Shown here: positions 1-4,887 of the stretch, piece by piece | Layout of the letters: every line of letters starts with the position of its first letter | Numbering within the stretch: position 1 is the stretch's first letter | Assembly (NCBI GenBank): GCA_964644525.1 | Contig: CAZXWC010000104.1 | Span: 1 to 5,056 of the forward strand | Direction: 5' to 3' | Origin: BM714 sp964644525 | Lineage (GTDB): Bacteria; Bacillota; Clostridia; Peptostreptococcales; BM714 | Length of the DNA stretch: 5,056 bases | Translations under genes and position numbers: made by a program | The notes under the pieces: generated by a model | Databases searched by the model: none | What the model was told of the DNA's origin: nothing | What the model saw: only the letters and a program-made list of their open reading frames with translations

Positions 1-21
1 TTTCCAAGGGAGGGAATATGA

Positions 22-906
22 ATGGGCATAAAAATAATTACAGACAGCGCGTGCGATTTGGGCAAGGATATCATCGAGGCATATGGCATAGAAGTCATGC
101 CTTTGTTGGTTAATTATGGTGAGTATGAGCGTCTGGATGGTGTTTCTATTGAGCCTAAAGAACTTTTCGACGGCATGAGAGCCGGAAATGTATATAAAAC
201 AGCACAAATTCCGCTTGCAGAATTGATGAAGGTTTTTGAAAGCTACAAGGACAGGGAGTGCCTTTACCTTAGTTTTTCATCAAAACTTTCAGGCACATGC
301 GATACGGCAAGAATAGTAATTGAGAACCTGAGTGAGAAATATCCGGGCCTTGAAAAACGCATAAGAATAGTTGATACAAAATGTGCTTCAGGAGGAATGG
401 GTCTTGTAGTTCTAAAGGCCGCGCAAATGGCTGAAAAGGGATATTCCTTGGATGAAATTGTAGATGCGGCCGATTATTATTCCAGACATATGCAGCATAT
501 TTTTACCGTGGATCAACTCGAATACCTTTTCAGGGGAGGAAGGGTTTCCAGAGCCCAGGCTTTAGTCGGAGGATTGCTTAATGTAAAACCCATACTCGAT
601 GTTCAGGAAGGTTCATTGATTCCGATTGAAAAAGCGAGAGGGAAGAAGCATTTGCATAAAAGAATGATTGGACTGATTGAAGAAAGGGGCGCAAATCTTG
701 AAAATCAGGTTATCGGCATAAATCATGGCGACGATTTGAAATCGGCGGAAAAGTTTGCAGAAATGATAGAAGAAAGATTCAAACCCAAACACATAGTGAT
801 AGATTTTATAGGATGTGCCATTGGGGCCCATTCAGGACCGGGTACATTGGCACTTTTTTTTCTTGATGAAGATCCGCCTATGGGGCAGATAGACCCCATA
901 GCTTAA
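22..906 (+). CDS. DegV family fatty-acid-binding protein
   Basis: This is a complete 294-residue protein, the usual length for the DegV family. Family members bind a long-chain fatty acid in a cleft between two domains, and in Firmicutes several act as FakB subunits that present the fatty acid to the kinase FakA. Visible family motifs are TDSACDL near residues 7-13, SSKLSGT near 86-92 (usually SSGLSGT), the LEYLFRGGRVS segment near 167-177, LLNVKPIL near 185-192, and a C-terminal GAHSGPGTLALFF stretch near 268-280. The ATG at 22 is chosen because AGGGAGGG at 7-14 sits 7 bases upstream; an ATG at 18 is in another frame. A TGA in another frame at 19-21 touches the start, so an upstream gene could end there, but too little is visible to tell. 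The fatty-acid role and cytoplasmic location come from the family; the specific ligand and kinase partner are not shown. The family call is secure. Confidence 0.95.
   Translation: MGIKIITDSACDLGKDIIEAYGIEVMPLLVNYGEYERLDGVSIEPKELFDGMRAGNVYKTAQIPLAELMKVFESYKDRECLYLSFSSKLSGTCDTARIVIENLSEKYPGLEKRIRIVDTKCASGGMGLVVLKAAQMAEKGYSLDEIVDAADYYSRHMQHIFTVDQLEYLFRGGRVSRAQALVGGLLNVKPILDVQEGSLIPIEKARGKKHLHKRMIGLIEERGANLENQVIGINHGDDLKSAEKFAEMIEERFKPKHIVIDFIGCAIGAHSGPGTLALFFLDEDPPMGQIDPIA
878..901 (+). terminator. perfect 8-bp hairpin at the degV stop codon, possible terminator
   Basis: CTATGGGG at 878-885 is exactly complementary to CCCCATAG at 894-901, leaving an 8-base loop. The hairpin lies inside the last codons of the DegV gene and ends three bases before its TAA (904-906). 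There is no run of T after it, so it is not a classical rho-independent terminator. It could slow 3' decay of the mRNA or take part in termination. A weaker competing pairing, CCCAT 895-899 with ATGGG 907-911, overlaps the stop. Confidence 0.4.
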
Positions 907-943
907 ATGGGAGGAAAACAGCTTCGGAGAAATTTTTCCACAC

Positions 944-1088
944 TCCCCTTACGCTAAAACATTGCGCCTCATAAGCCCTGAATTTGGGATTTGGCCAAGG
1001 AAACAGTGCAGGAGACACATAAGATGCATTAGGAAATCGCTTTGCCGATTCTAGGGCTTCTATGCAGGCAAACATGCTGACAGGGGGA
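944..1088 (+). ncRNA. candidate structured RNA or structured repeat, long imperfect stem-loop
   Basis: A nested set of complementary arms folds this stretch onto itself. GCCT 966-969 pairs with AGGC 1066-1069, CAT 970-972 with ATG 1062-1064, AAGCCCT 973-979 with AGGGCTT 1053-1059, and GAAT 980-983 with ATTC 1048-1051. That gives 18 pairs interrupted only by small bulges, all on the 3' arm (1065, 1060-1061, 1052). Beyond an internal loop, GATTT 988-992 pairs with AAATC 1034-1038, and an apical stem joins AGTGCA 1005-1010 to TGCATT 1025-1030 with one G-U pair and a 14-base loop. Further out, TCCCC 944-948 can pair with GGGGA 1084-1088. The G-U pair would become A-C on the opposite strand, which weakly favours a plus-strand RNA. 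I do not match it to a named family. It may be a riboregulator, a dispersed non-coding repeat, or part of a degV 3' untranslated region. Confidence 0.45.
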
Positions 1089-1091
1089 AAA

Positions 1092-1117
1092 GAGGTATTA
1101 CAAAAGGGAAATACCTT
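1092..1117 (+). other. short hairpin downstream of the structured element
   Basis: AGGTATT at 1093-1099 is exactly complementary to AATACCT at 1110-1116, and a G-U pair (1092/1117) extends the stem to 8 bp around a 10-base A/G-rich loop. No T-run follows directly, so it is not a convincing terminator. It sits immediately after the larger stem-loop and may be an accessory stem of the same RNA. Confidence 0.4.
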
Positions 1118-1186
1118 ATTTACAAGAAAGTTTGCAGGGCGGCAAAACAAACAACAAGCTTGCTTTTAAACGGGAAAAATAGTAAT

Positions 1187-1211
1187 ATTGCTAATATAAT
1201 AATAAAGCAAT
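1187..1211 (+). promoter_or_regulatory. possible promoter -10 inside an inverted repeat
   Basis: A perfect TATAAT at 1195-1200 lies 52 bases before the start of the small protein gene at 1252. It is enclosed by the inverted repeat ATTGCT 1187-1192 / AGCAAT 1206-1211, a layout that would suit an operator. No good -35 box sits at the right distance. An alternative weak promoter is TTGCTT 1160-1165, a 17-base spacer, then TAATAT 1183-1188. In A/T-rich DNA either match could be chance. Confidence 0.3.
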
Positions 1212-1251
1212 CATGCGACCCTTACATATATGAAAAAAAGGAGGGTTATAT

Positions 1252-1554
1252 ATGACAAAAGAGATTGTAATAAGGTTGAAAGACATAATTGCAGACAAAA
1301 AGGCTTCAAATTATAAGGATGTTACAGATTCCATAACACAGAATCTGCAGACTTACCTGGATGAGCGATATGCTGGTCCTGATGAAATGCCTGTAGAGAT
1401 TGTTGAAATGCTTGCAGTGATACAATTCACGATGGAAGCGCTGATGGAATCGGTATCGGAAGAAGCAGAAAAGAACGGCTTGCCAAGTTTTGACTCGGAA
1501 GACATAAATGTCAAGATTCCATCCGACAAGATTATCCAAAACATGATGCATTGA
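1252..1554 (+). CDS. small acidic protein of unknown function
   Basis: This is a complete 100-residue protein that I do not recognise. The start is well supported: AAAAGGAGGG at 1236-1245 stands 6 bases before the ATG. There is no signal peptide, membrane segment or cysteine motif, so it is probably cytoplasmic. The first half looks helical and mixed in charge (VIRLKDIIADKKASNYKDV, then a stretch ending in TYLDERYAG). The middle, from about residue 46 to 75, alternates hydrophobic and acidic residues (VEIVEMLAVIQFTMEALMES), as in an amphipathic helix suited to dimerisation. The C-terminal part is acidic and ends in a possible short strand (INVKI) and a final helix. It is flanked by a long upstream leader region and a terminator, so it is probably transcribed alone. 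The gene is real by its ribosome binding site and codon pattern; the function is unknown. Confidence 0.8.
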   Translation: MTKEIVIRLKDIIADKKASNYKDVTDSITQNLQTYLDERYAGPDEMPVEIVEMLAVIQFTMEALMESVSEEAEKNGLPSFDSEDINVKIPSDKIIQNMMH

Positions 1555-1555
1555 T

Positions 1556-1611
1556 CAGATGACAGATTACAGATTACAGATTGCAGAAAAAGATAAAAGA
1601 TAAAGATAAAA
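1556..1611 (+). repeat. 7-base tandem repeat tract after the stop codon
   Basis: Four and a part copies of a 7-base unit follow each other: CAGATGA (1556-1562), CAGATTA (1563-1569), CAGATTA (1570-1576), CAGATTG (1577-1583) and CAGAAAA (1584-1590). A related GATAAA(A) motif then repeats three times up to about 1611 with spacing of 6-7 bases. The tract begins one base after the stop codon of the preceding gene and lies upstream of its terminator, so it would be transcribed as 3' untranslated RNA. It contains no inverted symmetry. Copy number could vary by strand slippage. Confidence 0.7.
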
Positions 1612-1629
1612 TGATAGAATAAAATTTCC

Positions 1630-1655
1630 AAAAAACTTCCTTTGGGAGTTTTTTT
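1630..1655 (+). terminator. rho-independent terminator
   Basis: ACTTCC (1635-1640) pairs with GGGAGT (1644-1649) around a TTT loop, with one T-G wobble. The stem is extended by the A-run 1630-1634 against the T-run that continues to 1655. The seven T residues give a good release tract for the gene ending at 1554. Because the hairpin has an A-run on the other side, it could also work for transcripts coming from the right. Confidence 0.85.
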
Positions 1656-1733
1656 GTTGTCAAAAGAAGGAATTTGCAATTTGTTTTTTGAATAAATGAA
1701 TAACGGCAAAAAGAAAATGAGGATGTGACACAT

Positions 1734-2162
1734 ATGAGTGAGTTGGAATTGGTAAAACTTTATGCAAAAGCCTGGAACCATCTTGACTTCAGCATAATTG
1801 AACCTTACTTGTCGGAAGACGTGGTTTACAGCGCGCAAGCGGTTTCCTTTCCGGAATTGAAGGGCAAAGAGGCAAAGGACCGCATAAAGGGCAGGATGAA
1901 AAAGAGAAGTTCGGAGGACGATGGGAGAGTATATGCGGAATTGGGGTACTTCCCTTCCGACTACCCGTCATGGGGCCTTGCCAAAATCAATTTCCACAAG
2001 AACCTTTGGGGTTATCCATGCATAATAATGGCGAGGGGAAACAAAGACAACCTTATTTGTCCTGTTATTCTTGAATTGCAAGAAGGAAAAATAATAAGCA
2101 TATACACCTGTGCTGTACCCCCAATACAGAATGTTTTTAGAACTGGAGAATATCCGGCATGA
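1734..2162 (+). CDS. SnoaL/NTF2-like domain protein
   Basis: This 142-residue protein is about the size of a single NTF2-fold (SnoaL-like) domain, a cone-shaped alpha+beta fold used by small enzymes, binding proteins and stress-related proteins. Evidence is the pattern of an N-terminal helix (LVKLYAKAWNHLD, residues 6-18), the PYLSEDVVY segment (24-32), the GK-E pair after a short strand (44-46), and a C-terminal strand pair ending in EGKIISIYTCAVPP (117-130). No catalytic set is obvious, so the substrate is unknown; no signal peptide is seen. A GTG at 1725 would add three residues, but it sits only 2 bases from the GAGG at 1719-1722, whereas the ATG at 1734 is 11 bases away, so 1734 is preferred. 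The 3' end overlaps the convergent HD-GYP gene by 26 bases. The fold call is by pattern recognition and could be wrong in subfamily. Confidence 0.8.
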   Translation: MSELELVKLYAKAWNHLDFSIIEPYLSEDVVYSAQAVSFPELKGKEAKDRIKGRMKKRSSEDDGRVYAELGYFPSDYPSWGLAKINFHKNLWGYPCIIMARGNKDNLICPVILELQEGKIISIYTCAVPPIQNVFRTGEYPA

Positions 2163-3924
2163 ATTGTATATTCTTCTCCATGGCTTTTATGAATGCATCT
2201 GCAACTGCAGGGTCGAATTGAGTATTTTTGTTTTTGTGAATTTCTTTGAGGGCCTCTGATTTGGTAAGGGCTCTTTTTCTGTAGACGCGTTTTGTTGTCA
2301 TTGCGTCGTAGGCGTCTGAAACAGCCAGTATCCTTGCAAGAAGATTGATATCATCTCCGCTTTTTCCATTGGGGTAGCCCGTTCCGTCATATCTTTCGTG
2401 ATGTTGAAGTATAGCTTGGCTTGCAGGCTTGAGAAAATTTATATCTTTTACAATAGTATATCCGATTTCCGAGTGTTTTTTAAGGTGTTCGTACTCGCTT
2501 TCTGTAAGCTTTCCGGGTTTGTTGAGTATGTTTTCCTCTACTCCTATTTTTCCGATGTCGTGTATGTTTGCGGCATAGTTGAGAGCTGTGATTTCATCGG
2601 ATGAAAGGTTCATTTCATTGGCAATTATTGCCGCGTAATGAGAAACCCTCCTGCAGTGGCCCATTGTGTAGGTATCCTTTGCGTCAATGGTATTTGCAAG
2701 GCTTTTTATAGTGGCAAAGTATATTTTCTCGTTTTCATTTAAAAGATCAGTCAAGGCTTGGCTTGTTTTTTTCATCTTTGTAATATCGAATCTTACGCTG
2801 GCCAAAAGAGGCTCTGACGTCTGGTCAATCAGGAAATTATGAGTCACATAGACATAATTTTTTCCATCGTGTTCGATTGACTCCTCGTAGGAAATATGTT
2901 TTTCCCTGTAGAGCGCCTCGATCTTGTTTTCGGGCGGCAAAAAAGATTCAAGAGCCTTGTTATCAATGTTTGAGTATAAGAGATTGCCGTTCTTTTCGCC
3001 AAAAGCTATTGGGAAAGGCATGTATTGAATAAAAGAGTCGAACTTGCTTGTTGAGTCTTCGAGTTCAGCGCCTTTCAAGTCGACAAGGTTCTCAAGTTGC
3101 CTGTTTCTGTTCAGAATAGCGTATGTAAATATAGAAGCCAAAGAAATAAGGAAAATACTGAAAATCAATGTTTCTAAAATGGAGTCGTAAAAGACGCTTT
3201 TGTCTTTGATTGAGGCCGCAATTTGCCACTTGCCTCCCGGCACAACTATGGGAGAAGTGAAATCGGGATCGTCGAACACGGTGTCTTCACCGAAAATCGT
3301 TTTGCCTCTAGTGTTTCTTATTGAATATGCAAGGGCGTTTCCATTGGACTGGGTGTATATTTGATCCACAAGTTTTTCAAAGGGGATAAAAACATTAATG
3401 GCTCCCAAAAGCCTGTTTTCGTTTGCAATGAACTGTTGCAGGATGAAAAATTCGGAATCGCCAGCAGGCAATTTCAGGGGGCCTAAAAGGTCAAGCTTAT
3501 TGATAGCGGGGCTGAAGCGCAGCCTTGCATTGAATTCGGTAATTCTTGAATCGATTAGTTCATCCGAAGCCGAGCCCTTTGGATACACATAGTTTGAATC
3601 GTTTTTCGTCGATATTAAAATCCTGCTTGATACTGTGAAGTCGGACTCGTGCCTTTCCATATAGTCGTCCATTTTTTCCTCCAAATTGTTGTCAAGCTGA
3701 TTTGACAATAAAAAGCCCACTAGAGAATGGAAGGAAGATTCGGACACGGATATTTTGTACGAAAGTTCATTTACTTGAGAATAAAATTTGTTTTTTTCTT
3801 TTTCAATGAAATTGGAATATTGGCTCTGAGCGTAAGTTTTTATGGCATAAATGAATATAATAAGGTTGATAACAAAAAATAAAATCAATAAAATCGATTT
3901 TTTCGAAAGTTTTTTTGGTTTCAT
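2137..3924 (-). CDS. membrane-bound HD-GYP cyclic-di-GMP phosphodiesterase with extracytoplasmic sensor and PAS domain
   Basis: This 595-residue protein is a one-component receptor. Residues 1-9 are basic, about 10-29 form a first membrane helix, about 32-247 lie outside the membrane, and about 248-271 form a second helix. The outer part resembles a CHASE-type sensor, with YVYPKGS near 112-118 and a GGKW-I strand near 230-234, but this is tentative. A PAS-like domain spans about 295-385, then a short linker helix leads to the HD-GYP domain (about 400-585). All expected metal ligands are visible: H423 in GHCRRV, H455-D456 in HDIGKIG, H484, H508-H509 in HHERYDGTGYP, and D537. G516-Y517-P518 is the signature that marks hydrolysis of cyclic-di-GMP to pGpG or GMP. 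A complete active site suggests an enzyme; the external signal is unknown. The start is supported by AAAGGA (3933-3938 on the complement) 8 bases upstream. No partner response regulator or cyclase gene is visible. Confidence 0.93.
   Translation of the reverse strand: MKPKKLSKKSILLILFFVINLIIFIYAIKTYAQSQYSNFIEKEKNKFYSQVNELSYKISVSESSFHSLVGFLLSNQLDNNLEEKMDDYMERHESDFTVSSRILISTKNDSNYVYPKGSASDELIDSRITEFNARLRFSPAINKLDLLGPLKLPAGDSEFFILQQFIANENRLLGAINVFIPFEKLVDQIYTQSNGNALAYSIRNTRGKTIFGEDTVFDDPDFTSPIVVPGGKWQIAASIKDKSVFYDSILETLIFSIFLISLASIFTYAILNRNRQLENLVDLKGAELEDSTSKFDSFIQYMPFPIAFGEKNGNLLYSNIDNKALESFLPPENKIEALYREKHISYEESIEHDGKNYVYVTHNFLIDQTSEPLLASVRFDITKMKKTSQALTDLLNENEKIYFATIKSLANTIDAKDTYTMGHCRRVSHYAAIIANEMNLSSDEITALNYAANIHDIGKIGVEENILNKPGKLTESEYEHLKKHSEIGYTIVKDINFLKPASQAILQHHERYDGTGYPNGKSGDDINLLARILAVSDAYDAMTTKRVYRKRALTKSEALKEIHKNKNTQFDPAVADAFIKAMEKNIQFMPDILQF
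2144..2180. other. inverted repeat across the convergent gene ends
   Basis: TGGAGAATAT at 2144-2153 pairs with ATATTC 2168-2173 and TCCA 2177-2180, ten pairs with a 3-base bulge (2174-2176) and a 14-base loop. It spans both stop codons of the convergent SnoaL-like and HD-GYP genes. No T-run follows on either strand, so a terminator role is uncertain, but no other terminator is visible between these genes. Confidence 0.35.
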
Positions 3925-3953
3925 AGGGTGTTTCCTTTCATAGAATAATTGTT

Positions 3954-3984
3954 ATTATACTATAAAAAAGTGAAGGTTTTGCAA
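3954..3984 (-). promoter_or_regulatory. possible promoter of the HD-GYP gene
   Basis: On the minus strand a perfect TATAAT (complement of 3954-3959) lies 29 bases before the HD-GYP start codon. TTGCAA (complement of 3979-3984) could be its -35 box, but the 19-base spacer is longer than ideal. The surroundings are very A/T-rich, so the -35 assignment is weak; the -10 is more convincing. Confidence 0.45.
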
Positions 3985-4012
3985 AAAAAATGCTTTTAAT
4001 GACGAAAAAGCG

Positions 4013-4043
4013 GGTCATGTTTGACCGATGGGCAAATATTGCC
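4013..4043 (+). promoter_or_regulatory. two small inverted repeats in the exonuclease promoter, operator candidates
   Basis: GGTCA 4013-4017 and TGACC 4022-4026 form a 5-bp inverted repeat with a 4-base gap that covers the -35 box. GGCAA 4031-4035 and TTGCC 4039-4043 form a second one with a 3-base gap that fills the end of the spacer and touches the -10 box. A repressor bound to either would block RNA polymerase. This is inference from position; the arms are short. Confidence 0.35.
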
Positions 4044-4049
4044 TATAAT
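4021..4049 (+). promoter_or_regulatory. sigma-A type promoter for the exonuclease gene
   Basis: TTGACC (4021-4026) matches the -35 consensus at five of six positions and TATAAT (4044-4049) matches the -10 exactly, with the ideal 17-base spacer. Transcription would start near 4056, giving a leader of about 20 bases that includes the ribosome binding site GAGGT (4066-4070). It is the clearest promoter in the window. Confidence 0.8.
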
Positions 4050-4076
4050 TAAGAAAAAAGGATTCGAGGTAGTTTC

Positions 4077-4664
4077 ATGAAGGCATTGGTTTTTGATACG
4101 GAAACAACAGGATTGAAACCGGGACAGATTTGCCAGCTGTCCTACATAATTGACGATGACGGCAAAGTGCAGGCGAAAAATTTCTTTTTCAAAGTAGTGT
4201 ACATGGAATATGCGGCATATATGATTCATGGCTTTACTCCCGGCAAACTTGAGGAACTTTCCGGAAATCATGAGTTCAAGGACAGTATAGAAGAAATAAA
4301 CGAGGACTTCAGGGAAGCGGATGTTTTGGTGGCCCATAATTTCAGTTTTGACAAGATGTTTATGAAAAAAGAATTTGGAAGATGCAAAAGGGAGTTCAAG
4401 TTTTCATCGCAATATTGCACTATGCGAAACCTCAAAGAGACCTGCAAACTCAAAAGAAAGGACGGAGATCCCAAGTTTCCAAAACTCCAGGAGCTGGTCC
4501 ATTTCATGGGAGTTGACGAGAAAAAGGTTCTCGAAGAGACGCGAAAGCTTTTTGAATCGAAGGCTATGGCTTATCACGATGCCAGGTATGATGTTACAGC
4601 GACATATCTCAGCTTTATAAGAGGAATAGACAGAGGCTATATAAACTTGGGAATGGTTGAATAG
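4077..4664 (+). CDS. stand-alone DEDDh 3'-5' exonuclease (DnaQ/epsilon-like)
   Basis: This 195-residue protein is a single exonuclease domain of the DEDDh superfamily, the fold of DNA polymerase III epsilon and of the PolC proofreading domain. Such enzymes release nucleoside monophosphates from 3' ends using two metal ions. All five active residues are visible: D7 and E9 in FDTETTG, D92 in VAHNFSFDKMF, and H167 and D172 in YHDARYDVTATY. The PKFPKLQEL segment (132-140) fits the helix before the third motif. There is no polymerase, helicase or BRCT domain, so it acts separately from a polymerase chain or as a loose subunit; DNA or RNA preference cannot be read from the sequence. The ATG at 4077 follows GAGGT (4066-4070) by 6 bases and a strong promoter. 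The gene is divergent from the HD-GYP gene and is followed by a strong hairpin, so it is probably a single-gene unit. Confidence 0.92.
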   Translation: MKALVFDTETTGLKPGQICQLSYIIDDDGKVQAKNFFFKVVYMEYAAYMIHGFTPGKLEELSGNHEFKDSIEEINEDFREADVLVAHNFSFDKMFMKKEFGRCKREFKFSSQYCTMRNLKETCKLKRKDGDPKFPKLQELVHFMGVDEKKVLEETRKLFESKAMAYHDARYDVTATYLSFIRGIDRGYINLGMVE

Positions 4665-4691
4665 AAGGCGCAAAAAAATCAAAGGATGAAG

Positions 4692-4724
4692 ATCCCCCCA
4701 TTTGCCGTTTGGCAATGGGGGGAT
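4692..4724 (+). terminator. strong GC hairpin, likely terminator of the exonuclease gene
   Basis: ATCCCCCCATT (4692-4702) pairs with AATGGGGGGAT (4714-4724). After a single unpaired T (4703), GCC 4704-4706 pairs with GGC 4711-4713 around a GTTT loop. That makes 14 pairs including six consecutive G-C pairs. The sequence after it is only moderately T-rich, so release may be weak. It lies 28 bases after the exonuclease stop. On the opposite strand a seven-T run lies about 14 bases beyond the stem, so reverse-direction use is possible. Confidence 0.65.
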
Positions 4725-4803
4725 TATTGCAGGTTTTGCTGAAAATAAAGAAAGTTTCATATGGAAATGTTTGTGACAGGCAAAATCAAAAGCCGGTTAC
4801 AAT

Positions 4804-4831
4804 TTGGTGAAGTATTAAATGTTGCTATAAA
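4804..4831 (+). promoter_or_regulatory. weak candidate promoter for the band-7 gene
   Basis: TTGGTG (4804-4809), a 16-base spacer and TATAAA (4826-4831) would start transcription about 50 bases before the TTG start codon at 4888. A second possible -10 is TATGAT at 4853-4858, without a matching -35. A promoter is expected here because a strong hairpin separates this gene from the one upstream. Confidence 0.3.
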
Positions 4832-4887
4832 AGAATAATGAATATGTGTTAGTATGATATGTAGACTAAAAGAAGGAGGAAGATAAT

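Larger units (their letters stand above)
907..1251. other. 345-base gap without a credible gene
   Basis: No believable coding region lies between the DegV gene and the next gene. The longest reading frame is on the minus strand (878-1150). It would have to start at a TTG with no ribosome binding site and would run into the 3' end of degV, so it is not accepted. The gap divides into a structured half (about 940-1120), described separately, and an A/T-rich half (about 1140-1251) carrying a small hairpin (TTTGC 1131-1135 with GCAAA 1142-1146), the palindrome CAAGCTTG at 1155-1162, and the likely promoter region of the next gene. Confidence 0.7.

Noticed and set aside
1..21. Tail of an upstream gene ending in TGA at 19-21
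   Set aside because: Six codons are too few to support a call, and another frame is also open across this stretch.
878..1150. Minus-strand reading frame of 90 codons across the degV end and the structured gap
   Set aside because: It would begin at TTG with no ribosome binding site, overlaps the 3' end of degV, and lies over nested stem arms that explain the sequence better. A short conserved repeat could carry such a frame without being a gene.
1556..1590. Possible CRISPR array
   Set aside because: The units are 7 bases and directly adjoining, with no spacers and no cas genes.
1725..1733. GTG start for the SnoaL-like protein
   Set aside because: It is only 2 bases from the ribosome binding site; the ATG at 1734 has a workable distance.
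1353..1838. Minus-strand frame of 161 codons over the small orphan gene and the start of the SnoaL-like gene
   Set aside because: It crosses a terminator and the tandem repeats, and lies opposite two better-supported genes with good ribosome binding sites.
4404..4760. Minus-strand frame of 118 codons over the exonuclease and its hairpin
   Set aside because: It lies opposite a gene with a complete set of catalytic motifs and reads through the GC hairpin; it is a shadow frame.
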